DNA from: Actinomycetes bacterium
GTDB taxonomy: Bacteria > Actinomycetota > Acidimicrobiia > Acidimicrobiales > UBA8190
Direction of reading: 5' to 3'
Assembly: GCA_021798135.1 (NCBI GenBank)
Contig: JAJZYI010000222.1
Coordinates: forward strand, 1-5,661
DNA length: 5,661 nucleotides
Under the pieces are notes generated by a model. That model had not been told where the DNA came from. It saw only the letters and a list, made by a program, of their open reading frames with translations, and ran no database searches. A program made the translations under genes and the position numbers. How positions within the stretch are numbered: position 1 is the first letter of the stretch; every line of letters begins with the position of its first letter. Positions 1-4,425 of this stretch are shown here, piece by piece.

Positions 1-620
1 CCACCGCCACTGCCGCTGCCGGCACCCGCCGGCTGGAAGCGCGCCACCGAGAAGCCGAGCAGCAGCGGCACGTCGACGGCGAACACCGCCAGCATGGCGG
101 TCATCAGCCCGAGCATCGCGCCGCGGGTGCCGTCGAGGACGAACACGTACTCGAGCATCCCGCTGATCACCAGGTAGGCGGCGAGCGCCCAGCCGCCCAC
201 CGTGCGGAACGTCCCCCAGGGGAACCGCCGGACCCGCGCCAGGGCGGCGACGTTGGCCACCAGCACGGCGCCGGCCACGGCCACGAGCACCACGGCCGGG
301 CCGACGGGAGCCCGGCGCGGCAGGTAGGACGCCAGGTACACCCCGCCCACCAGGACCAGGACCATCGACGCGACGGCCATGGCCGTCACCGGCGGCAGCG
401 TGGCCTGGTCGGGCACCCCCGGGGCGAGCGGGGGGATCCCGGTCGCCTTGGCCACGCGACCGTCGGCGCCGTTCGCACCGGCCATGGCGCTCGAGGCGCC
501 CGCGCCGGCCATCCCGCTCATGCCGCTCGAGGCGCTCACGCCGCCCATGCCGCTCGAGGCGCTCACGCCGCCCGAGGCGCCCGCGCCGCCCATGCCGATC
601 ATGCCGCTCGAGCCGCTCAC
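1..620 (-). CDS. Four-helix membrane protein with repetitive N-terminus (partial, C-terminus outside window)
   Basis: This reading frame is open from a GTG at 620-618 to the window edge, giving 206 codons without a stop. I chose the GTG because it overlaps the TGA of the upstream gene as GTGA, a typical coupled junction; no good ribosome-binding site of its own is visible. Residues 1-50 are low complexity, rich in Gly, Ser, Ala and Met, with a nine-residue period (VSASSGMGG, then VSASSGMS). A polar Pro-containing linker follows (about 51-78). Four hydrophobic segments then lie near residues 81-100, 107-128, 141-162 and 168-190, with Arg-rich loops between them, and the visible end turns Gly/Ser-rich (199-206). 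The first hydrophobic segment begins at an internal ATG (380-378), so a shorter product is possible. I do not recognise the family. Coupling to the 204-aa membrane protein suggests the two act together in the membrane; their function is unknown. Confidence 0.72.
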   Translation of the reverse strand, partial: MSGSSGMIGMGGAGASGGVSASSGMGGVSASSGMSGMAGAGASSAMAGANGADGRVAKATGIPPLAPGVPDQATLPPVTAMAVASMVLVLVGGVYLASYLPRRAPVGPAVVLVAVAGAVLVANVAALARVRRFPWGTFRTVGGWALAAYLVISGMLEYVFVLDGTRGAMLGLMTAMLAVFAVDVPLLLGFSVARFQPAGAGSGSGG

Positions 621-627
621 GCCGTCG
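520..627. repeat. 27-nt repeats spanning the start of the partial membrane gene
   Basis: A 27-nt unit occurs twice in perfect tandem (520-546 and 547-573). A third copy at 601-627 matches about 24 of 27 bases and spans the GTGA stop/start junction. A more degenerate copy lies at 484-510. In the minus-strand gene each unit encodes nine residues of the VSASSGMGG type and repeats the GTGAGC found at the start codon. Confidence 0.88.
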
Positions 628-1231
628 CCAGCCTGGTCATGATGACGAGCGTCGCCACCTGCATCACTCCCGTCACCGCCGCGCTGTAGACGAAGCGGCG
701 CATGAGGTGGCCCACCAGCGCGCCGTTCGGCTCGGGCTTGCGCAGCTCGAACAGCACGGCCAGGTTGGCCGGCTCGAGCACGCCGAGCGCCACCACGGTC
801 AGGACGCCGACCACGGCGAACGACGCGACCAGCCAGGCGTGGTCGGGGTAGTGGGTGCTCAGGTTGCCGAGGTGCCGGGCCAGCTGCCAGCCGGCGGCCA
901 GCGTCACCACCACCAGGGTGGGCATGAGCAGCACCATCTTGGGCATGAAGCGGCGGGCGAACTCGACCCTCGCCGGCACGGGCAGCCGCCCCAGGATCGG
1001 CCCGACGACGAGCCCGACGAACAGGTCGATGGCCGTCCACAGGCCGCCACCAGCGACGTGGAAGAAGTCGAGCGCCCACAGCCAGTTGCCCGCGATGGCC
1101 GCCACCAGGGCGGCCAGCACGACGGCCACGATCGGCAGCCCGGCAACGGGCACGATGGTCCCGGCGCGCTCCGGCACTGTCGCGGCGGGTTCCGCCGCGA
1201 CCCCGGCCGCGGTGTCGACCGGCATACCCAT
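617..1231 (-). CDS. Integral membrane protein, CopD/DUF2269-like
   Basis: This 204-aa protein starts at the ATG at 1231-1229, placed exactly 6 nt after a perfect AGGAGG (1243-1238). The frame stays open far upstream, but that stretch is Arg/His/Gln-rich antisense of the MFS gene and is not coding. Hydrophobic segments lie near residues 27-49, 54-80, 98-118, 131-152 and 178-199. His58 sits in FFHVAGGGLW at the head of the second helix, and RRFMPKMVLLMP precedes the third. Both resemble the helix patterns of CopD and DUF2269 membrane proteins, in which helix-borne His residues are common. This is a pattern match from memory, so the family is tentative, and copper transport should not be assumed. 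The gene is first in a minus-strand pair, overlaps the next gene by four bases, and diverges from the MFS exporter across about 250 bp. The two could share control, but no regulator gene lies between them. Confidence 0.8.
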   Translation of the reverse strand: MGMPVDTAAGVAAEPAATVPERAGTIVPVAGLPIVAVVLAALVAAIAGNWLWALDFFHVAGGGLWTAIDLFVGLVVGPILGRLPVPARVEFARRFMPKMVLLMPTLVVVTLAAGWQLARHLGNLSTHYPDHAWLVASFAVVGVLTVVALGVLEPANLAVLFELRKPEPNGALVGHLMRRFVYSAAVTGVMQVATLVIMTRLATA

Positions 1232-1237
1232 ACGCAC

Positions 1238-1243
1238 CCTCCT
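1238..1243 (-). promoter_or_regulatory. Ribosome-binding site fixing the start of the 204-aa membrane protein
   Basis: On the minus strand this reads AGGAGG, followed by 6 nt and the ATG at 1231-1229. It lies too close to the in-frame GTG at 1237-1235 to serve it, so the ATG is the start. A second in-frame ATG (1225-1223) lies two codons further on. Confidence 0.85.
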
Positions 1244-1342
1244 GGCCTCGGTGCGACGCCGGCCCCGCACGGAGCCACGCCCCGCCGCCGGCGGTGGTGC
1301 GGCGCCCGCGTCGGTCGCCGGCGCTGTGACGATGCACCCCCG

Positions 1343-1371
1343 ATCGTACCGGCACGGTGGGAGCGGTTCCC
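1343..1371 (-). promoter_or_regulatory. Candidate promoter for the leftward membrane-gene pair
   Basis: On the minus strand TACGAT (1348-1343) matches TATAAT at four of six positions. It lies 17 nt after GGGAAC (1371-1366). The latter is a poor sigma-70 -35 box but resembles the GGGAAC-type -35 element of many ECF sigma factors. Transcription from here would give a leader of roughly 110 nt before the ATG at 1231. The -35 region is embedded in the palindrome TCCCGGGA (1368-1375). This is a weak call made from position and partial consensus only. Confidence 0.3.
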
Positions 1372-1418
1372 GGGACCGTCGCGCCCGGCGCCGCACGAGC
1401 GCTCCGCCCCGGCACGCG

Positions 1419-1447
1419 TTGACAGTGCCTGACACGTGGCATATTCT
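1419..1447 (+). promoter_or_regulatory. Sigma-70-type promoter for the MFS exporter gene
   Basis: A perfect TTGACA (1419-1424) is followed by the optimal 17-nt spacer and TATTCT (1442-1447, four of six matches to TATAAT). In such GC-rich DNA this combination is unlikely by chance. The expected transcription start is about 1454-1456, right at the GTG at 1455, so the transcript is probably leaderless or nearly so. This rules out the in-frame GTG at 1436, which lies inside the promoter, as the exporter's start. Confidence 0.75.
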
Positions 1448-1451
1448 GCCA
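1437..1451. promoter_or_regulatory. Inverted repeat over the -10 box (possible operator)
   Basis: TGGCA (1437-1441) and TGCCA (1447-1451) form perfect 5-bp arms around TATTC, exactly covering the -10 element of the MFS promoter. TGACA is also directly repeated at 1420-1424 and 1430-1434, and CACGTG lies at 1433-1438 in the spacer. A repressor bound here would block the promoter, as TetR- and MarR-type regulators of exporters often do. No such regulator gene is in view. Confidence 0.35.
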
Positions 1452-1454
1452 TTC

Positions 1455-1487
1455 GTGATCACCGGTCTGGACCCCCGCTGCCGATGA
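1455..1487 (+). CDS. Putative 10-codon leaderless leader ORF ahead of the MFS gene
   Basis: GTG at 1455 opens a 10-codon frame reading MITGLDPRCR and ending in TGA at 1485-1487. The TGA overlaps the MFS start as ATGA (1484-1487). The GTG lies 7 nt after the -10 box, where a transcript from this promoter should begin, so it could be translated without a leader. The exporter's own ATG has no recognisable ribosome-binding site, so coupling to this small ORF would explain how it is translated. The peptide has no similarity I know and may matter only through being translated. It contains one Cys and two Arg codons near its end, as might suit an attenuation-type leader. The architecture is visible; the function is inferred. 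Confidence 0.45.
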   Translation: MITGLDPRCR

Positions 1488-3091
1488 CGCCGCCGCCCGA
1501 CACGGCCGCCGGCGACGTCCTCGACCCGCCGCAGGCGCCCGCCGGCGCCCCCGCCCGCTCCCGACGCGGCCACCCGGCATGGACGCTGGTGGCTGTCGCC
1601 CTCGGCGTGATGATGGTGGGCCTCGACGGCACCGTCGTCTCCATCGCCAACCCCTACATCGCCCGCTCGCTGCACGGGTCGCTCGCCGACCTGCAGTGGG
1701 TCACCAACGCCTACCTGCTGGTGCTGGCCGTCCTGCTCATCCCCATGGGGTACCTGGGCGACCGCTTCGGCCGCAAGCTGGTGTTCCTGGTCGGCGTGGC
1801 CGGCTTCGCCCTCATGTCCCTGAGCGTGGGCCTGATCGGCTCCATGCCCGGCGTCATCGCGTTCCGCTCCCTGCAGGGGGCGTTCGGCGCCATGCTGATG
1901 CCGAGCTCCCTGGCCATCATCCGCAACACCTTCCCGCCGGAGAAGCTGAACGGCGCGGTGGGCATCTGGGGCGGGGCGACCGCCATCTCGGTGGCGGGCG
2001 GCCCGATCGTCGGGGGCCTGCTGGTCGAGCACGTGTCGTGGCAGTCGGTGTTCTACCTGAACGTCCCGGTGGGCCTGGTGGCGCTGGTGATCGGCGCGCT
2101 GCTGCTCGCCGAGAGCCGGATGGAGCAGCTGCGCCGGTTCGACACCCTGGGGCTGGGGCTGCTCGGCGCCGGCCTGTTCGGCATCGTCTTCGGCCTCATC
2201 AAGGCCTCGGCTTGGGGGTGGACCGACGCCCGCACCCTGGGCCTGCTGGCCGGCGGCGTCGGCGTCCTGGCGCTGTTCGTCCTGGCCGAGCTGAGGGTGG
2301 CCGAGCCGCTCCTGCCGATGCGCCTGTTCCGCCACCGATCGATCACCTTCGGCACCATCACCGTGCTGCTCGGGTTCTTCGCCATGTTCGGGGTGCTCTT
2401 CTTCGTCACCCTCTACCTGCAGAACGTCCACGGCTACGACCCGGTGGCGGCCGGGGTGCACATGCTGCCGCTCACCGCCGTGTTCGTGGTCGCCTCACCG
2501 CTCGGCGGCGTGCTCAACCAGCGCTTCGGGCCTCGCCTGGTCGTGCCCGTCGGCATGGTCATGGTCGGCGTGGGCCTGCTGCTGCTGCACTCGCTGCAGC
2601 CCGAGTCGGGCTACGTGCACCTGTGGCCAGCCTTCGTGCTGGTCGGCACCGGCGTCGGCATGGTGATCGTGGCGTCGTCGGACGCCATCGTCGCCAACGC
2701 ACCCCAGGAGGACGCCGGCGTGGCCGGCGGTCTGCAGTCGACCGCGCTGCAGCTGGGCGGCGTGCTCGGCACCAGCATCCTGGGCTCGGTCCTCGTCACC
2801 CGGGTGGGCTCGCTGCTCGTCGGGTCGCTCGTCGGCAGCGGCGTCCCCGCCGGCATCGCCCCGCGCCTGCTGCCCGCCACCGGGCTCGTCGCCCAGGGCG
2901 CCGCGCCGCAGATAGCGGGCGTGCCCGCGCCCCTGCAGCACGCCATCACGATCGGCTCCCACCAAGCGTTCATGGGGGGCCTGCACGTCGCCATCCTCGT
3001 CGCCGCGGTGGCTGCCTTCGTGGCCGCCGCCCTCGGCCTGCTGCTGCAGCGCTCCGAGGGGTCCGGCGGGACGGCCCTGCCGGGCCTGTAG
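1484..3091 (+). CDS. MFS exporter, DHA2 (14-helix, EmrB/QacA) family
   Basis: This 535-aa protein is a proton-coupled exporter of the inner membrane; its substrate cannot be read from sequence. A polar Pro/Ala-rich N-terminus (1-31) precedes the first helix. DHA2 landmarks appear in order: motif D1 at 45-57 (VGLDGTVVSIANP), the loop motif A at 89-99 (GYLGDRFGRKL), motif B at 128-132 (RSLQG), motif C at 173-179 (GPIVGGL) and WQSVFYLNVPVG at 186-197. A second-half conserved stretch lies at 411-436 (AGVAGGLQSTALQLGG onward). Length and about fourteen hydrophobic segments fit the family. I chose the ATG at 1484 because the upstream in-frame GTG (1436) lies inside the promoter. There is no Shine-Dalgarno sequence, and translation may be coupled to the short ORF ending in ATGA at this start. 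No membrane-fusion partner lies next to it. The TAG stop lies inside the first unit of a tandem repeat, so the last codons are part of that repeat. Confidence 0.93.
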   Translation: MTPPPDTAAGDVLDPPQAPAGAPARSRRGHPAWTLVAVALGVMMVGLDGTVVSIANPYIARSLHGSLADLQWVTNAYLLVLAVLLIPMGYLGDRFGRKLVFLVGVAGFALMSLSVGLIGSMPGVIAFRSLQGAFGAMLMPSSLAIIRNTFPPEKLNGAVGIWGGATAISVAGGPIVGGLLVEHVSWQSVFYLNVPVGLVALVIGALLLAESRMEQLRRFDTLGLGLLGAGLFGIVFGLIKASAWGWTDARTLGLLAGGVGVLALFVLAELRVAEPLLPMRLFRHRSITFGTITVLLGFFAMFGVLFFVTLYLQNVHGYDPVAAGVHMLPLTAVFVVASPLGGVLNQRFGPRLVVPVGMVMVGVGLLLLHSLQPESGYVHLWPAFVLVGTGVGMVIVASSDAIVANAPQEDAGVAGGLQSTALQLGGVLGTSILGSVLVTRVGSLLVGSLVGSGVPAGIAPRLLPATGLVAQGAAPQIAGVPAPLQHAITIGSHQAFMGGLHVAILVAAVAAFVAAALGLLLQRSEGSGGTALPGL

Positions 3092-3162
3092 GAGGGCGGG
3101 CCTGCAGGAAGGGCAGGCCTGCAGGAAGGGCGGGCCTGTAGGAGACCGGGCCTGTAGGAGAT
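3081..3162. repeat. Five-unit tandem repeat (16/17 nt) starting at the MFS stop codon
   Basis: Units begin at 3081, 3097, 3114, 3131 and 3147 and follow the pattern CGGGCCTGYAGGARRG, 16 or 17 nt long. Two units carry the 8-bp palindrome CCTGCAGG and three have CCTGTAGG. The first unit holds the last codons and the TAG of the exporter gene. The unit count is likely to vary between strains by replication slippage. Confidence 0.9.
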
Positions 3163-3202
3163 CGGCCGCTCCCGGACGGCGGCTCCTCGGCGGACCGATC
3201 TC
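3158..3202. terminator. Long-stem hairpin between the MFS gene and arsR (possible terminator)
   Basis: GAGATCGG (3158-3165) pairs perfectly with CCGATCTC (3195-3202). CCG (3166-3168) and CGG (3191-3193) extend the stem to 11 bp past a single bulged A. The loop is about 22 nt. There is no U-tract, so this would be an L-shaped terminator of the sort common in high-GC bacteria, or simply a processed 3' end. Its placement between two transcription units supports the first reading. Confidence 0.45.
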
Positions 3203-3240
3203 AGCGGGTCTCGCCACACCCACCCGGCACCGGGCGCCCC

Positions 3241-3252
3241 CCTCGGCCGAGG
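3241..3252. repeat. 12-bp perfect palindrome
   Basis: CCTCGGCCGAGG is a perfect 12-bp inverted repeat lying 24 bp before the arsR operator-like repeat. It could be a second protein-binding site or chance in GC-rich sequence. Confidence 0.5.
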
Positions 3253-3275
3253 CGGCCGTTGCCCCGGCAGTGAGA

Positions 3276-3297
3276 TGCGTGATTACGCAATCACGCA
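3276..3297. promoter_or_regulatory. Probable ArsR operator (9-4-9 inverted repeat)
   Basis: TGCGTGATT (3276-3284) and AATCACGCA (3289-3297) are perfect 9-bp arms around ACGC. The element stands out as AT-rich in its surroundings, covers the expected -35 region of the arsR promoter and ends 21 nt before the arsR start. It also contains a second symmetry, TGCGT (3276-3280) with ACGCA (3285-3289). ArsR-family dimers bind imperfect inverted repeats of this size over their own promoters, so autorepression is the natural inference. Confidence 0.75.
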
Positions 3298-3305
3298 ACT
3301 ACCGC

Positions 3306-3311
3306 TATGCT
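3306..3311 (+). promoter_or_regulatory. -10 box of the arsR operon promoter (leaderless type)
   Basis: TATGCT matches TATAAT at four of six positions and lies 7 nt before the ATG at 3319. The 17-nt-upstream hexamer TTACGC (3283-3288) is a poor -35 box and lies inside the operator. The spacing implies transcription starting at or next to the start codon. The same TATNCT-7 nt-start arrangement precedes the short ORF at 1455. Confidence 0.6.
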
Positions 3312-3318
3312 GCTCGGC

Positions 3319-3729
3319 ATGGCACCGGCGACCACGACGACGACGACGGTGGATGCGGCTCGGGACGCGCCGTTCGACGAGGCCGCGTTCGCGCTGCACG
3401 CCGAGCTCTGCAAGGTGCTCACCGATCCCAAGCGCCTGATGCTCATCGACGCGCTGCGCCACGACGAGCGCTGCGTGGGTGAGCTGGCCGCGACCATCGG
3501 CATGAGCCTGCCCAACGCCAGCCAGCACCTGGCGGTGCTCCGCCACGCCGGGCTGGTGGCGTCGCGCCGCGAGGGGACGACGGTCCACTACCGGCTGGTC
3601 GAGCCGCGGATCGCCGACGCCTGCGACATCGTCCACCGGATCGTCGCCGACCGCCGTGCCGTCGGCGCCGCCGGCGCGCCCGCCCCCTCGGAGGCCGGCC
3701 GCTCCCCCAACGACCAGGAGGTCCGCTGA
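3319..3729 (+). CDS. ArsR-family winged-helix transcriptional repressor
   Basis: This 136-aa protein has a compact ArsR/SmtB core. It includes LCKVLTDPKRLMLIDAL (30-46), the recognition-helix region LPNASQHLAVLRHAGLV (64-80) and the wing SRREGTTVHYRL (82-93), followed by a dimerisation helix near 95-112. A Thr-rich N-terminus (5-10) and an Ala/Pro-rich tail (114-136) flank it. I start it at the ATG at 3319: the in-frame ATG at 3307 lies inside the -10 box, and no Shine-Dalgarno sequence precedes either. The classical metal-site motif ELCVC is not intact. Cysteines are C31, C52 (in ERCVGEL) and C102 (in the last helix), so metal, thiol or persulfide sensing is possible but unproven. It probably represses its own operon through the inverted repeat at 3276-3297. 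Its TGA shares one base with the glutaredoxin ATG. Confidence 0.92.
   Translation: MAPATTTTTTVDAARDAPFDEAAFALHAELCKVLTDPKRLMLIDALRHDERCVGELAATIGMSLPNASQHLAVLRHAGLVASRREGTTVHYRLVEPRIADACDIVHRIVADRRAVGAAGAPAPSEAGRSPNDQEVR
3716..3721 (+). promoter_or_regulatory. Ribosome-binding site of the glutaredoxin-like gene inside arsR
   Basis: AGGAGG lies within the last codons of arsR and 7 nt before the ATG at 3729. It fixes that start and couples the gene to arsR translation. Confidence 0.85.
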
Positions 3730-3992
3730 TGCCCGCCACCCCCACCCGGCACCGGGTGCTCGTCTTCACCACCCCGACCTGCCCCTGGTGCCAGCGTGCC
3801 AAGGGGTACCTGCGGAGCCGGGGGGTGCCGTTCAAGGAGGTCGACGTGTCGCGCGACCAGAAGGCGGCCAGCGACCTGGTACGGCGCACCGGGCAGATCG
3901 GCGTGCCGGTGGTCGAGATCGACGGCCGCCCGATCGTCGGCTTCGACCAGGCCCGCATCGACCACCTGCTCGGGCTGCGGGCACACGCCTGA
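3729..3992 (+). CDS. Glutaredoxin-like protein, YruB type (CPWC active site)
   Basis: This 87-aa, single-domain thioredoxin-fold protein is cytoplasmic, with no signal peptide. The first strand RVLVFTTPT leads into the active site CPWC (18-21), with C18 the expected nucleophile and C21 the resolving Cys. TGQIGVPVVEIDG (54-66) carries the cis-proline (P60), followed by VGF (70-72). The pattern of CPWC, the K/R-GVPF-EVDVS strand and TGQ-GVPV matches the YruB-family glutaredoxin-like group better than classical glutaredoxin (CPYC) or NrdH. It would reduce disulfides or pass electrons to a partner, but which one is unknown. The start overlaps the arsR stop by one base (TGATG), so the two are cotranscribed. 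A redox protein directly behind an ArsR regulator suggests that the inducer may be thiol-related. Confidence 0.9.
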   Translation: MPATPTRHRVLVFTTPTCPWCQRAKGYLRSRGVPFKEVDVSRDQKAASDLVRRTGQIGVPVVEIDGRPIVGFDQARIDHLLGLRAHA

Positions 3993-3997
3993 GCATC

Positions 3998-4017
3998 CCC
4001 GGCCGCTCACGGCCGGG
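3998..4017. terminator. Strong GC hairpin just after the glutaredoxin gene
   Basis: CCCGGCCG (3998-4005) and CGGCCGGG (4010-4017) form a perfect 8-bp stem with loop CTCA, starting 5 nt after the TGA. There is no U-tract. It could be a partial terminator lowering expression of the downstream genes, or a 3'-end stabiliser of the arsR-glutaredoxin mRNA. Confidence 0.55.
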
Positions 4018-4023
4018 ACGACC

Positions 4024-4079
4024 ACGACAAGAGCGCAACGACAAGAGCGCAACCACGAGAGCGAAACGACGAGGAGGAA
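4024..4079. repeat. Four-unit 14-nt tandem repeat forming the groES leader
   Basis: Units begin at 4024, 4038, 4052 and 4066. The first two are identical (ACGACAAGAGCGCA); the third and fourth diverge (ACCACGAGAGCGAA, ACGACGAGGAGGAA). The last unit supplies the Shine-Dalgarno AGGAGG (4072-4077), 4 nt before the groES ATG. The stretch has no T on this strand and should be poorly structured as RNA. Confidence 0.9.
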
Positions 4080-4081
4080 CG

Positions 4082-4381
4082 ATGACCGAGCGAGTGGACC
4101 CCCTGGGCGCCCGGGTGCTGGTGCGAGTGCTGGAGGACGAGAGCGTCACGTCCAGCGGGCTCGTGATCCCGGACACCGCCAAGGAGAAGCCCCAGCGAGG
4201 CGTGGTGGTGGCGGTCGGCGACGACGACGAGCTCATCAAGGTGAAGCCCGGTGACCGGGTCCTGTACCCGCGCTACGCTGGCACGGAGCTGCGGGTAGAC
4301 GGCGTCGACCACCTGGTCATCGAGGCCACGGACCTGCTGGCCGTGCTGCGCGACGAGGCGACCGCCCAGGCAGCCGCCTGA
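4082..4381 (+). CDS. groES: GroES-type co-chaperonin (Cpn10), solo, with shortened roof loop
   Basis: This 99-aa cytoplasmic protein is a Cpn10 ring subunit, which caps GroEL. PLGARVLVRV (7-16) opens the fold. The mobile loop that docks on GroEL is intact: ESVTSSGLVIPDTAKEKPQ (20-38), with the hydrophobic LVI tripeptide. GDRVLYPRYAGTEL (57-70) and the final TDLLAVL (83-89) are typical. Between AVG (44-46) and GDRV (57) only about ten residues remain, against roughly 17-18 in E. coli and M. tuberculosis GroES as I recall them. The roof beta-hairpin is therefore reduced. No groEL follows and no CIRCE element precedes, so this is unlikely to be the housekeeping copy. It lies 89 nt after the glutaredoxin gene, behind a hairpin and a tandem repeat, and 44 nt before the AHSA1-domain gene. 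The ATG has AGGAGG 4 nt upstream. Confidence 0.92.
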   Translation: MTERVDPLGARVLVRVLEDESVTSSGLVIPDTAKEKPQRGVVVAVGDDDELIKVKPGDRVLYPRYAGTELRVDGVDHLVIEATDLLAVLRDEATAQAAA

Positions 4382-4383
4382 CA

Positions 4384-4419
4384 CCTCCTCCCGGGCTGGC
4401 GCGAGCGGAGCGGAGGAGG
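4384..4419 (+). promoter_or_regulatory. Hairpin sequestering the ribosome-binding site of the AHSA1 gene
   Basis: CCTCCTCC (4384-4391), starting 2 nt after the groES stop, is perfectly complementary to GGAGGAGG (4412-4419). The latter contains the AGGAGG (4414-4419) placed 6 nt before the GTG at 4426. The loop is 20 nt. A ribosome finishing groES would cover the left arm and free the site, so translational coupling is likely; temperature-dependent opening is another option. Confidence 0.55.
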
Positions 4420-4425
4420 GCAACC

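Noticed and set aside
379..642. Plus-strand 87-codon ORF with repeated PLEALTPP peptides
   Set aside because: It is the antisense of the minus-strand membrane gene, whose helices and GTGA coupling make that strand the coding one. The repeat peptides come from the same 27-nt DNA repeat.
1436..1483. Upstream GTG start for the MFS gene adding 16 residues
   Set aside because: The GTG lies between the -35 and -10 boxes, upstream of the expected transcript start, and the added residues are not conserved-looking.
617..2461. 614-codon minus-strand ORF running from the membrane gene through the MFS gene
   Set aside because: Only the part from 1231 downward has protein-like composition and a ribosome-binding site. 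The rest is His/Gln/Asp-rich antisense of a clear MFS gene.
1579..3141. 520-codon plus-strand ORF overlapping the MFS gene
   Set aside because: It is Arg/Gly/Pro-rich, without hydrophobic segments or motifs, and is a frame shadow caused by GC content.
4024..4079. Possible CRISPR-like array
   Set aside because: The 14-nt units are contiguous with no spacers, so this is a simple tandem repeat.
3993..4081. CIRCE (HrcA) operator upstream of groES
   Set aside because: No TTAGCACTC/GAGTGCTAA-type inverted repeat is present; only the GC hairpin and the 14-nt repeat are found.
3656..4381. Plus-strand ORF fusing an arsR/glutaredoxin shadow to GroES
   Set aside because: Only its last 99 codons (from 4082) are GroES. 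The earlier part is the wrong frame of arsR and the glutaredoxin gene, and the groES ATG has its own ribosome-binding site.
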